A DNA stretch of 13,725 nucleotides from Acinetobacter sp. UBA6641. Lineage in GTDB: Bacteria > Pseudomonadota > Gammaproteobacteria > Pseudomonadales > Moraxellaceae. The notes under the pieces are model-generated. The model was given only the letters and a program-made list of their open reading frames with translations. It was not told the DNA's origin and did not search any database. Positions 5,948-13,181 of the stretch are shown here, piece by piece (within the stretch, counting starts at the first letter, position 1; each line of letters starts with the position of its first letter). The position numbers were made by a program, and so were the translations under genes. Where the stretch lies: positions 18,097-31,821 of the forward strand of contig DKLL01000115.1 of NCBI GenBank assembly GCA_002455755.1, given 5' to 3'.

Positions 5948-8425
5948 TTAAATAATTGCAAGGGGGGCTTTAAAACGTTTTAATCGTAAAGCATTTCCTA
6001 GTACAAATATTGACGAGAGAGCCATTGCACCAGCAGCAAATACAGGAGAAAGTAGCAGTCCAAATTGCGGATAAAGTACACCTGCTGCAATAGGAATCAG
6101 AGCTGCATTGTAAACAAATGCCCAAAATAAATTTTCACGAATATTGGTTATAGTCGCTTTGCTTAAAGCGATAGCATTCGGCACTCCTTTCAGGTTGCCA
6201 GACATCAAAACCACATCAGCAGCTTCAATAGCTACGTCTGTACCTGTACCTATCGCTAAACCAATATCTGCTTCTGCAAGTGCAGGGGCATCATTAATGC
6301 CATCTCCAACATATGCGAGTTTACCATATTGATTTTTTAATTTTTTAACGGCCTCTATTTTACCTTCTGGTAAGACTTCTGCAATAACCTCATCAATACC
6401 TAGTTTTTTTGCAATCGCTTGAGCTGTATGACGGTTATCACCTGTAATCATGGCAACCTTTAAACCTAACTGATGTAACGCTTCAATTGCAGCAAATGTT
6501 GATTCTTTAATTGGATCTGCTACAGCAATAATGGCAGCAAGTTTCTGGTCAATCGCAACATAGAGAGGGGTTTTTCCTTCTTCTCCCAAACGATCCGAAA
6601 ATTGAGAAAAAACATTAGGATTCAAACCTAGTTTTTCCATATATCGATCTGCACCAATATGAACCAAATGTTCAGACACCGTTGCTTCTATTCCATAGCC
6701 CGTGACTGACTTGAAATCAGCAACAGGAGACAGGATTAATTCCTTATCTATAGCGGCTTGTACAATTGCTCGAGCAATAGGATGCTCAGACTTTGATTCA
6801 ACGGCTGCCATAAGTGAAAGTACGGCATTGTATTCAAACCCTTCTAAGACATGCAGATCGGTTAAAATTGGTTTCCCTTCAGTCAGGGTCCCTGTTTTAT
6901 CAACAGCAACCACTTTAGTTTCTTTGAGCAGCTGCAAAGCTTCCCCTTTACGGAATAAAACACCCATTTCAGCACCACGCCCAGTTCCCACCATGATTGA
7001 TGTAGGCGTTGCAAGTCCCATTGCACAAGGACATGCAATAATGAGTACCGCAACTGCATTAACTAAGCTAAACGTTAGGGCGGGCTCAGGGCCGAAGATA
7101 AACCAAGTAATAAAAGTTAAAAGAGAGAGACCCATTACTACAGGTACAAACCACATGGTAATTTTATCAACCAATGCCTGAATAGGCAGCTTGGAACCCT
7201 GTGCCTGTTCAACCATTCGGATGATTTGAGAAAGCACTGATGAACTACCAACAGAGGTGGCTTTGATATTTAAGCTGCCACTTTGGTTAATTGTTCCTCC
7301 TACCACAGTAGAGCCTATCGTTTTTTCAACGGGCATAGGCTCGCCAGTAATCATGGATTCATCAATAAAACTTTGGCCGTGAATAACTTCACCATCGACA
7401 GGGATACGCTCGCCTGGTCTAATCTCTACAATCGTTCCTGTTTGAACTTCGGCAATCGGAACTTCTATCACCTGATTATTGAGCTGTATTCTGGCAACTT
7501 TAGGCTGCATTCCAACTAGATGTTGAATTGCTAAAGACGTTCGGCCTTTTGCCTTGGCTTCAAAAAATCTACCTAATAGAATTAAAGTGATAATAACCGC
7601 TGCAGCTTCATAATAAACATTGACCGTGCCTTGTGGCAGGACACTTGGAAAGAAAGTAGCAACCACTGAATAAAGATAAGCAGCCAATGTTCCTACAGCC
7701 ACCAAGGAATTCATGTCTGGTGCTAAGCGGAATAAACTTGGGATGCCCTTTTTAAAGAAGCGTCGGCCTGGAAAAATTAATGCTACTGTGGTCAAGAAAA
7801 ATTGCATTAACCAGCTATTTTGTTGGCCAATGTTATCCATCATAAACGTATGAAAGGCGGGAATCAGGTGTGATCCCATTTCTAAAATAAAAACGGGTAG
7901 AGTCAATAAGACTGACAAAATTAAATCTTTTTTAAGTTTTTCTAATTCAATATTTTTTTTATCTTGAAAGCTTTCCGTAGTTTGATGAACTGACTTTGCT
8001 TCAAACCCTGCTTTGGTGACAGCCTGAATTAACGAGTCACGAGTGACAGATGAGCTTGCCTGAATAGTCGCTTTTTCAGTAGCCAGATTTACATGAGCTG
8101 ATTCCACACCCTCAACAGATTTTAAGGCCTTTTCTACTCGACCTACACAAGAAGCACATGACATACCCTCAATCGTAAGCTCTATTGGTTGCAGCGCTTC
8201 CACTTCGTAGCCTGCTTTTTCTACGGCTTTAATTAAAGTAGCGCGATCAAGTGGTTGATGCGCATAAATGACTGCTTTTTCGGTAGCCAGATTTACATGA
8301 GCCGATTCAACACCCTCAACAGATTTTAAAGCTTTTTCCACACGGCCTACACAAGAAGCACATGTCATCCCCTCAATCTCTAATGTTTCACTGTAGTGTG
8401 GCGTATCAGTCATTTCGGTACTCAT
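5948..8425 (-). CDS. copA: Cu(I)-exporting P1B-type ATPase, CopA type
   Basis: The 825-residue pump exports cytoplasmic Cu(I) across the inner membrane using ATP. Two HMA domains come first (CASC at C22/C25 and C90/C93), then eight predicted membrane helices. Visible motifs are TGE (360-362) in the actuator, CPC (465-467) in helix 6, DKTGT with phosphorylated D509, the SEHP dipeptide (H548, P549), and the hinge GDGINDAP (707-714). YN (772-773) in helix 7 and MALSS (801-805) in helix 8 complete the Cu(I) signature. Length is normal for the family. A modest AGAGA precedes the ATG. It follows the chaperone gene by 178 bp, a gap filled with inverted repeats. The two HMA domains share a 30-residue identical block. 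Confidence 0.95.
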   Translation of the reverse strand: MSTEMTDTPHYSETLEIEGMTCASCVGRVEKALKSVEGVESAHVNLATEKAVIYAHQPLDRATLIKAVEKAGYEVEALQPIELTIEGMSCASCVGRVEKALKSVEGVESAHVNLATEKATIQASSSVTRDSLIQAVTKAGFEAKSVHQTTESFQDKKNIELEKLKKDLILSVLLTLPVFILEMGSHLIPAFHTFMMDNIGQQNSWLMQFFLTTVALIFPGRRFFKKGIPSLFRLAPDMNSLVAVGTLAAYLYSVVATFFPSVLPQGTVNVYYEAAAVIITLILLGRFFEAKAKGRTSLAIQHLVGMQPKVARIQLNNQVIEVPIAEVQTGTIVEIRPGERIPVDGEVIHGQSFIDESMITGEPMPVEKTIGSTVVGGTINQSGSLNIKATSVGSSSVLSQIIRMVEQAQGSKLPIQALVDKITMWFVPVVMGLSLLTFITWFIFGPEPALTFSLVNAVAVLIIACPCAMGLATPTSIMVGTGRGAEMGVLFRKGEALQLLKETKVVAVDKTGTLTEGKPILTDLHVLEGFEYNAVLSLMAAVESKSEHPIARAIVQAAIDKELILSPVADFKSVTGYGIEATVSEHLVHIGADRYMEKLGLNPNVFSQFSDRLGEEGKTPLYVAIDQKLAAIIAVADPIKESTFAAIEALHQLGLKVAMITGDNRHTAQAIAKKLGIDEVIAEVLPEGKIEAVKKLKNQYGKLAYVGDGINDAPALAEADIGLAIGTGTDVAIEAADVVLMSGNLKGVPNAIALSKATITNIRENLFWAFVYNAALIPIAAGVLYPQFGLLLSPVFAAGAMALSSIFVLGNALRLKRFKAPLAII
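8070..8174 (-). repeat. Internal direct repeat in copA encoding HMA domain 2
   Basis: These 105 bp align without gaps to 8274-8378 with about ten differences by eye, nearly all synonymous. The one clear amino-acid change is Ser for Thr next to CASC. Period is 204 bp (68 codons). Confidence 0.85.
8274..8378 (-). repeat. Internal direct repeat in copA encoding HMA domain 1
   Basis: This is the partner of 8070-8174 at a 204-bp offset. Both encode the same residues from [15 protein letters not shown] through HVNLATEKA. Confidence 0.85.
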
Positions 8426-8491
8426 ATACGATCTCTATCATTTAGATATGCTGAGTTCTATATGCGAAGATCAGCTCGAACCAAGATTAGG

Positions 8492-8584
8492 GGGAATTCA
8501 GGGATTACTTTTATTTCAAGCAAGTACAGGTTTTATCTGTACGATGAGGAAAATAAGAGAGAGTAAAAGTGGTAAGGAATTCCC
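8492..8584 (-). repeat. Nested inverted repeats between the chaperone gene and copA
   Basis: An outer stem pairs GGGAATTC (8492-8499) with GAATTCCC (8577-8584), and ACTTTTA (8507-8513) with TAAAAGT (8564-8570). Inside sits a second perfect hairpin, GTACAG-7 nt-CTGTAC (8524-8542). In the minus-strand transcript this would form a branched hairpin 67 nt before the copA start. It could be an attenuator, a processing or stability element setting the chaperone:pump ratio, or the relic of a small repeat. Confidence 0.5.
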
Positions 8585-8603
8585 ACTGTTACTCTAACAG
8601 AGA

Positions 8604-8798
8604 TTAAGCAGGATCAGCTGTAAATCCACGCTCACTGAGAGTGGCAATGACTTGATCCTGACTCACCGTTGTGTTGATTTCAACAATACGGTTTTGTAAA
8701 TCAATATCGAGTGAGGCATTCGAGTCGAGCTCTTTAATTGCGGTAGTAATGCCGCGTGCACAACCACCACAAGTCATATTAGCGATGTGAAATTTCAT
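8604..8798 (-). CDS. copZ: Copper chaperone, HMA domain (CopZ-like)
   Basis: The 64-residue protein is a single HMA ferredoxin-like domain with the metal motif MTCGGC (C10, C13) and the usual C-terminal GFTADPA. Such proteins bind Cu(I) in the cytoplasm and hand it to the HMA domains of CopA. A good ribosome site (AAGGAG, 7 nt before ATG) supports the start. It lies upstream of copA on the same strand and is probably cotranscribed. The metal loop differs from the CASC of the copA domains, so it is not a recent copy of them. The symbol is by analogy; generic HMA proteins of this size also serve mercury or other metals. Confidence 0.85.
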   Translation of the reverse strand: MKFHIANMTCGGCARGITTAIKELDSNASLDIDLQNRIVEINTTVSQDQVIATLSERGFTADPA

Positions 8799-8886
8799 AT
8801 GTTGCTCCTTTTTAACAAAACATTTGTTTAAAACATTAGAACAGTAACTCTAAACTTTCACCATACAACCAGCCTTTTTCTGAATC

Positions 8887-8903
8887 AGTTACTCGCTGTA
8901 ACT
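8887..8903. promoter_or_regulatory. Palindrome upstream of the chaperone gene, candidate operator
   Basis: AGTTAC-TCGCT-GTAACT is a perfect 6+6 palindrome with a 5-bp centre, about 90 bp before the chaperone start. A further half-site GTAACT lies at 8844-8849. It does not match a CueR-type operator that I can recognise. Confidence 0.3.
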
Positions 8904-9001
8904 TGGTCTGTTTACAACCTTACAGTTTTCTTCAGAGTATTCCAAAGAAGAGTGTTCTAATGACTACAGTAAAAGTACTTAACCAACATTAATGTGACTT
9001 T

Positions 9002-9020
9002 AAAATGACATTTTTGTCAT
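9002..9020. promoter_or_regulatory. CusR/CopR-like box 1 (chaperone-copA side)
   Basis: AAAATGACATTTTTGTCAT contains the palindrome ATGACA-TTTT-TGTCAT, close to the E. coli CusR box (AAAATGACAA-N2-TTGTCATTTT). It lies about 200 bp upstream of the chaperone start. A possible minus-strand -10 (TACTGT, 8966-8971) sits about 42 bp from its centre, a usual distance for an activator of this type. In the plus direction TATAAG (9040-9045) is also placed for activation. The rest of 8799-9144 shows no gene. Confidence 0.65.
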
Positions 9021-9144
9021 CTACGATCACTCTGAAATTTATAAGATTAGTTATTTCAATCAATGGTAGTGAACTGAATAGATGAGACCGTTATGGGTTG
9101 AAGATAAGCTAAAAACCGGTGACTACCTTTATGTATAATGCCTC

Positions 9145-9309
9145 ATGATGCGATTTTACTGTTCTGATTGTCGTAAGTTGGCAGTCCAGTAGAAACTTTA
9201 TTGCTCAGCTACAAAAGATAAATGCAGTAATGTTAAATTTCCTCAATTCCCTTATTTTGAAATTCTCTTATTCAATACCCACGACAGTGGTTATATAGCC
9301 TGTTGTTAA
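9145..9309 (+). pseudogene. Degenerate Cys-rich reading frame with in-frame TAG
   Basis: A frame starting ATG ATG at 9145 reads MMRFYCSDCRKLAVQ, hits TAG at 9190-9192, then continues in the same frame as KLYCSATKDKCSNVKFPQF to TAA at 9307-9309. The CxxC and paired Cys on both sides of the stop suggest a broken zinc-ribbon-like gene rather than noise. A TATAAT at 9134-9139 precedes it. Its 3' end overlaps the copD 3' end on the other strand. Family unknown. Confidence 0.3.
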
Positions 9310-10149
9310 TAGAATTGATAGACCTAATAACATCTCAAATAAAATGGCATGACTAAGGTGTTTAGCGAATTTAGGATGTTGAAGACGCGGGGTGAAATAC
9401 CATTTGTTGAAGGCAGCTAAAAGTAGAATACCTATAACAAAAAACATTTTAACCATGAAACCATAGCCATATGCAGTATTGATTAAGGTATTAAAATCTT
9501 TAATTAAAAGAAGAGCTACACTAGCGCCACAGGCGATTAATATCCCAACAATGAAAGCAGCAATACGTCCAAATACATGCATGCGATCTTTTAAAGGTAA
9601 ACCACTTATTTCCCGGCTGGTTTTCCATAACGGATATAAAGACCCCATCCATAACGACATAACTAGAATATGGATTGATAATAAAATTTGAGCAAGTAAG
9701 GTTAAATTAGCGACATGTCCGAGCTGGGAAAAACTAAAAATAATCGGGAGAAGTAAAACACAAAATATTGAACTTTCAATTATAGAAAAATGACCTTTGT
9801 TCCTGTTAAGTTTAACCACCATGAGAAGAAGTAAAAGAGCAAAACTAATAGAACGAAGAACGTATATATACCCCGTCGGAGTATTAACCAATATATTAAT
9901 ATACGTGGGGTCCACCATACCTGTAATACCAGTATTGGCAAAACTACCAATCAGAATAAAAAATCCCAAGGTACTGGAAATTAGGCCTAATCCAGCGCCA
10001 ATTGTAATATATTTAAGAATCGATTCTTTTAGTTCAAGATATTGTCTAAGTAAAAAATAGCAAAAGGCTCCACCAACGACAAAAGCTACACTTAAATATA
10101 AAATAACCTTAGTTAACCAAGTGGCCCACATCCAATATTCAGAAATCAT
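9268..10149 (-). CDS. copD: Inner-membrane copper resistance protein CopD
   Basis: From the ATG at 10149 this is 293 residues with about eight hydrophobic helices and a CopD domain. SQLGHVANLTLLAQ and SIHILVMSLWMGSLYPLW match the family's conserved His-bearing helices. CopD acts with periplasmic CopC and is proposed to move copper across the inner membrane; the mechanism is unsettled. An upstream ATG at 10194 adds 15 residues (starting MSVRCWH) and would leave only 19 bp to copC, but it lacks a purine-rich ribosome site, while 10149 has GGA about 9 nt before it and begins just before helix 1. Start choice is moderate. It lies directly downstream of copC on the same strand. Confidence 0.88.
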   Translation of the reverse strand: MISEYWMWATWLTKVILYLSVAFVVGGAFCYFLLRQYLELKESILKYITIGAGLGLISSTLGFFILIGSFANTGITGMVDPTYINILVNTPTGYIYVLRSISFALLLLLMVVKLNRNKGHFSIIESSIFCVLLLPIIFSFSQLGHVANLTLLAQILLSIHILVMSLWMGSLYPLWKTSREISGLPLKDRMHVFGRIAAFIVGILIACGASVALLLIKDFNTLINTAYGYGFMVKMFFVIGILLLAAFNKWYFTPRLQHPKFAKHLSHAILFEMLLGLSILLTTGYITTVVGIE

Positions 10150-10213
10150 TATTTTTGTCCATTCTAGAACAACATGCCAGCACCTCACTGACATGTTGAA
10201 AGGTAATCAATTC

Positions 10214-10594
10214 TTATTTAGTTGATTTGATAGTGAAACTATATTCACCATTCATGTTGTGACCATCTTTCCCCATTGTTGTCCAGACAACGGTATATTT
10301 ACCTTTTTTCAGTTTCGGAAGAGCGACATCAAAGGATTTCTTTAAGTCATGAGTAACTTTATATTTTAAAGGAACATCTCTTCGCTGAGCATCCAGTAAC
10401 TTAATATTCATCAACATAACCTCTGCACCAAAGTTAAGGGTCAAGTTCTTTGGTTGACTAAGGATAGATGCATTTTCCGCAGGAATCGCACTCACTAAAC
10501 TCACATGAGCGAACGTAGTTGTAGTAGCCACAATCATCGTTGCAGCTACTACAACATTACGTAGAGCAGTCATTTTATTTTGAAATAATTTCAT
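10214..10594 (-). CDS. copC: Periplasmic copper-binding protein CopC
   Basis: The 126-residue precursor has a Sec signal peptide of 29 residues, cleaved after TTFA, so the mature protein starts with H30. That N-terminal His plus the D110-G-H112 motif (KDGHNMNGEYSFTI) form the high-affinity Cu(II) site of the CopC family; the fold is a small beta-barrel (Yobs/CopC). The Met-rich Cu(I) loop of plasmid PcoC is largely missing: only M60, M62, M107 and M114 are present, so this looks like a Cu(II)-only CopC. AAGAGGAAA sits just upstream of the ATG. A CopR-like box lies about 125 bp upstream and copD follows, so copC-copD is probably a copper-induced operon. Confidence 0.93.
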   Translation of the reverse strand: MKLFQNKMTALRNVVVAATMIVATTTTFAHVSLVSAIPAENASILSQPKNLTLNFGAEVMLMNIKLLDAQRRDVPLKYKVTHDLKKSFDVALPKLKKGKYTVVWTTMGKDGHNMNGEYSFTIKSTK

Positions 10595-10717
10595 TTACGT
10601 TTCCTCTTGATTCGTTAGTTCATTAGAGATGACTTTATAAAATCTATATTTAATGAGACCACATCATCTCCTCTTATATTTCAATTATTAGTGAGAGACA
10701 GAAACAGAGCGATGACT

Positions 10718-10746
10718 TCAAAATTACATTTTTGTCATTTTTAAAA
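10718..10746. promoter_or_regulatory. CusR/CopR-like box 2 (copC side)
   Basis: This 29-bp stretch, centred on TTACATTTTTGTCAT, is identical base for base to 11625-11653. On the minus strand a TAATAAT (10684-10690) lies about 44 bp from its centre, where a -10 for copC would be expected. The DUF2789 gene starts about 200 bp away on the other strand and could share it. Nothing else is evident in the 10595-10945 gap, which is very AT-rich. Confidence 0.65.
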
Positions 10747-10945
10747 TTTAAAATCTTTAACTATTAAAATAATCTTATTGAAAAATAATGATCATTTAAC
10801 AAACAAATTATGTAGGTGGTTGATTTATGAAATGTAGTAATCATTTTGTCTAAGAAAATAGTAGCTATTTAATTTTTTATATTTTAGTTTAAATATAAAC
10901 ATGTTATGTTTAATTTGATCTAATATAAATTTGTGGGCTAAGCAC

Positions 10946-11188
10946 ATGACTCAAACACGTCCAAGAATGACCAAATTATTTGAACAGCTTGGTTTAGCTT
11001 CTACTGAAGAAGCAATTGCAAAATTCATAGAGAGCCATCAGCTAGCTGGAGATGTTTTTTTAACACAAGCAATTTTTTGGACTGATGCTCAACGTCATTT
11101 TTTAGAAGAAAAACTACACTCTGATGGTGAATGGACGACAGTGATTGATCAATTAAATGAGTCTTTACATGAAAATTCAGTAAAATAA
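10946..11188 (+). CDS. DUF2789 family protein
   Basis: The 80-residue protein matches the DUF2789 pattern: MTKLFEQLGL near the start, then EEAIAKFIESHQL, FWTDAQRHFLEEKL, and a closing EWTTVIDQLNESL. It is small, acidic and soluble, probably helical, with no signal peptide; function unknown. I take ATG 10946; TTG 10931 would add MWAKH, which family members lack. Both have weak ribosome sites (GGGCTAAG upstream of 10946). It is transcribed divergently from copC, with a CopR-like box between them, so it may respond to copper. It is followed by a 600-bp non-coding stretch, so it is probably monocistronic. Confidence 0.8.
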   Translation: MTQTRPRMTKLFEQLGLASTEEAIAKFIESHQLAGDVFLTQAIFWTDAQRHFLEEKLHSDGEWTTVIDQLNESLHENSVK

Positions 11189-11267
11189 TTTTCCGTTAGT
11201 ATTAAGGATCTACATTCTTCCCTGCATTGAATACAACTCATTCATACAGTAGTACTGTTTTGGAGAT

Positions 11268-11297
11268 GGAATCTCTATTATATAAGTAGTAGATTCC
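11268..11297 (+). terminator. Hairpin downstream of the DUF2789 gene
   Basis: GGAATCT (11268-11274) pairs with AGATTCC (11291-11297), extendable by CTA/TAG with one bulge. No T run follows, so it may be a weak or factor-dependent terminator or just a stable 3' end. An 11-bp palindrome (CAGTAGTACTG) lies just before it, near 11247-11257. Confidence 0.3.
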
Positions 11298-11582
11298 TTA
11301 CTCTGAAATTTGGATTATAAACCCTAATATTAAAAATAATCTTCTTTACCTTCTATCTAATAAATATACCAATAAGTTTAATAATTAAATTATCCACCCT
11401 TTTTTCTATAAAAAACTATTTTGATCAACTGTATTTTTTCTTTAAAGGAATAACAGTGTAAATTACATTAAGAATGTGTCTCTAACTAGCCTTGGAGTCA
11501 TCTAATCATTTCATTTTTATTTTTTTTAAGCACATAAAATCATAACAACTTTAATAGTTTTAAAAGATTAATATTAAATAAA

Positions 11583-11595
11583 ATTTTTGTCATCT
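11583..11595. promoter_or_regulatory. Partial CusR/CopR-like half box
   Basis: ATTTTTGTCATCT matches the right half and 3' flank of box 1 exactly but lacks the left TGACA arm. It lies about 50 bp upstream of box 3 and could be an auxiliary site or decay product. The rest of 11189-11624 holds no credible gene. Confidence 0.35.
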
Positions 11596-11624
11596 CAGCA
11601 TAGACTATATATTTCGAGAAGATC

Positions 11625-11653
11625 TCAAAATTACATTTTTGTCATTTTTAAAA
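11625..11653. promoter_or_regulatory. CusR/CopR-like box 3 (Met-rich operon side)
   Basis: It is identical over 29 bp to box 2. An extended -10 (TG-C-TAAAAT, 11669-11677) lies about 36 bp from its centre, with no good -35, as expected for an activator-dependent promoter. It faces the 11793 gene and, through it, the four-gene cluster. Confidence 0.65.
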
Positions 11654-11792
11654 ATAATTAATTAATAGTGCTAAAATTTTTAAGAGAGACAGAGAATAAC
11701 CAAAAATTTCATCAGTTTAGTAGTCAAATTCCTAGACTCTGTTCAGTACTAAAACATAGCTTTTACTTCCAAATTATTTAAAGGAAAAAATT

Positions 11793-12224
11793 ATGATGAA
11801 ATTCAAAAACATTTTTTTGGGCTTATGTATCGCAGCCGCGTCATTGAATACATTTGCACAGCAATCCGATGAACACAAAGATCACCACCCTGAAAAAACA
11901 GCACCATCTGCAGTAACAATTAAGCAAACAGTTACCAGCACCACTGCTACAGATAAAATGGCTGCAATGGATCAACACATGAAGGCGATGCAAGCCATGC
12001 ATGAGAAGATGATGGCTGCAAAAACCCCACAAGAACGTCAGAAACTTATGGCTGAGCACATGAAACTCATGCAAGGAGGTATGAGTATGATGAAACAGAT
12101 GGGCAGCCAAAGCATGAATGCAAATATGGCTGACCGTCAGCAGATGATGGAAAAACGTATGGACATGATGCAATCCATGATGCAGATGATGATGGACTGT
12201 ATGCCTCCGTCAGCAACTAAATAG
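11793..12224 (+). CDS. Secreted methionine-rich (Met/His) copper-binding candidate
   Basis: The 143-residue precursor has a signal peptide (cleavage after NTFA, about residue 22), a short His-rich segment (DEHKDHHPEK), a Thr/Val linker, and then from about residue 55 a Met-rich region. There are 29 Met in total, many as MxxM, MM or MMM, with scattered His and one Cys (MMMDCMPP). Met clusters of this kind bind Cu(I) or Ag(I) in oxidising periplasm, so a copper-buffering role is likely but not demonstrated; no named family is certain. AAAGGA stands 8 nt before the first of two ATGs. It is first in the plus-strand cluster, 26 bp before the DUF2933 gene and under box 3. The segment 60-135 is probably helical. 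Confidence 0.8.
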   Translation: MMKFKNIFLGLCIAAASLNTFAQQSDEHKDHHPEKTAPSAVTIKQTVTSTTATDKMAAMDQHMKAMQAMHEKMMAAKTPQERQKLMAEHMKLMQGGMSMMKQMGSQSMNANMADRQQMMEKRMDMMQSMMQMMMDCMPPSATK

Positions 12225-12250
12225 TTACCCATGAATTAGGGGAAAGCACC

Positions 12251-12499
12251 ATGAATCACCAACACCAAGAAAATAATTCAGTACCTAACTTTTGGTCTAC
12301 ACGTTATGCCATTGGTCTAATCGTGCTGGGTGGTATCGCAGCTTATTTTCTATTAACGGAACATTTAGCCCACGTTATCGGTGCTTTGCCTTATTTATTC
12401 CTTTTAGCGTGTCCACTGATGCATATTTTTATGCATGGTGGTCATGGGCATAACCACTCGCAGCAAAAAAAATCCGATATATCTGATAACAAAAAATAG
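12251..12499 (+). CDS. DUF2933 family small membrane protein
   Basis: The 82-residue protein has two hydrophobic helices (about 19-35 and 43-60) and matches DUF2933: PNFWSTRYAIG, LLTEHLAHVIGALPYL, then ACPLMHIFMHGGHGHNH. Potential metal ligands cluster at the end of helix 2 and after it: C54, M57, H58, M61, H62, H65, H67, H69, plus H38 and H41 between helices. Members are common in heavy-metal islands next to a membrane methyltransferase and a P-type ATPase, as here. The function is unknown; membrane metal binding is a reasonable guess. AGGGGAAA precedes the ATG, and the gene is 20 bp before the methyltransferase. Confidence 0.88.
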   Translation: MNHQHQENNSVPNFWSTRYAIGLIVLGGIAAYFLLTEHLAHVIGALPYLFLLACPLMHIFMHGGHGHNHSQQKKSDISDNKK

Positions 12500-12519
12500 C
12501 TCTTATCAGGAGATCCATC

Positions 12520-13170
12520 ATGAATCATGCGGAATCGGCTTATGGTTTATGGACGCTGGTTATCATTAACTCAGCAGTTTTTATCATGTTCGCTTTCAGT
12601 TTTTTTAGACCTTCCACTGCGCGCGATTGGCGTACATTTGGGGCCTTTTCGGCTTTTATCATTGCTCTATTTGTCGAAATGTATGGTTTTCCTTTAACCA
12701 TTTACCTGTTATCTGGTTGGCTTCAAACTCGCTTCCCTCAACTTGACTTACTTTCTCATAATGCAGGTCACTTGTGGTCAACGCTATTAGGTGAAAAAGG
12801 TGATCCACATTTTGGCATTTTGCATATCGCCAGTTACGTTTTCTTGGGCTATGGATTTTACCTGTTATCAACGTCATGGCACGTGCTGTACAACGCGCAA
12901 CGTCAGCATTCTTTAGCGATCACAGGCCCTTATGCACGTATACGTCACCCACAATACGTGGCTTTTGTGATGATCTTGCTGGGTTTTTTATTGCAATGGC
13001 CAACTTTACTGACACTGATTATGTTTCCAATCCTACTCTTAATGTACAGCCGCTTGGCAATTAAGGAAGAGGCTGAAATGAGTAAACAGTTTGGCGCTGT
13101 CTATGACAGCTATGCTCAACAGACTCCGAGATTAATTCCAAAATTCGGCCATAAAACCACTTTTCCATAA
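12520..13170 (+). CDS. ICMT/PEMT-like integral membrane methyltransferase
   Basis: The 216-residue protein has hydrophobic segments at about 9-31, 40-65, 98-120 and 145-175. Its C-terminal signature is that of the isoprenylcysteine carboxyl methyltransferase / phospholipid methyltransferase superfamily: GPYARIRHPQY (136-146), E183/E184/E186, and YDSYAQQTPRLIPKF near the end, which form the S-adenosylmethionine pocket. The substrate cannot be read from sequence; bacteria do not prenylate Cys as eukaryotes do, so the ICMT name says nothing of its target. AGGAG precedes the ATG. It sits 11 bp before the second ATPase and after DUF2933, so it is clearly part of the metal operon. Confidence 0.88.
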   Translation: MNHAESAYGLWTLVIINSAVFIMFAFSFFRPSTARDWRTFGAFSAFIIALFVEMYGFPLTIYLLSGWLQTRFPQLDLLSHNAGHLWSTLLGEKGDPHFGILHIASYVFLGYGFYLLSTSWHVLYNAQRQHSLAITGPYARIRHPQYVAFVMILLGFLLQWPTLLTLIMFPILLLMYSRLAIKEEAEMSKQFGAVYDSYAQQTPRLIPKFGHKTTFP

Positions 13171-13181
13171 GAGAATTATTT

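Noticed and set aside
6144..7519. Several plus-strand frames inside copA
   Set aside because: They are shadows of a full-length ATPase gene with all catalytic motifs in frame and have no start signals of their own.
8800..8910. MerR/CueR-type promoter with 19-bp spacer before the chaperone gene
   Set aside because: No dyad resembling the CueR operator with suitable -35 and -10 was found. The CusR-like box upstream explains regulation better.
11841..12173. 110-codon His-rich minus-strand frame
   Set aside because: It is the antisense shadow of the Met-rich gene: Met codons read backwards as His (CAT). The signal peptide and ribosome site favour the plus strand.
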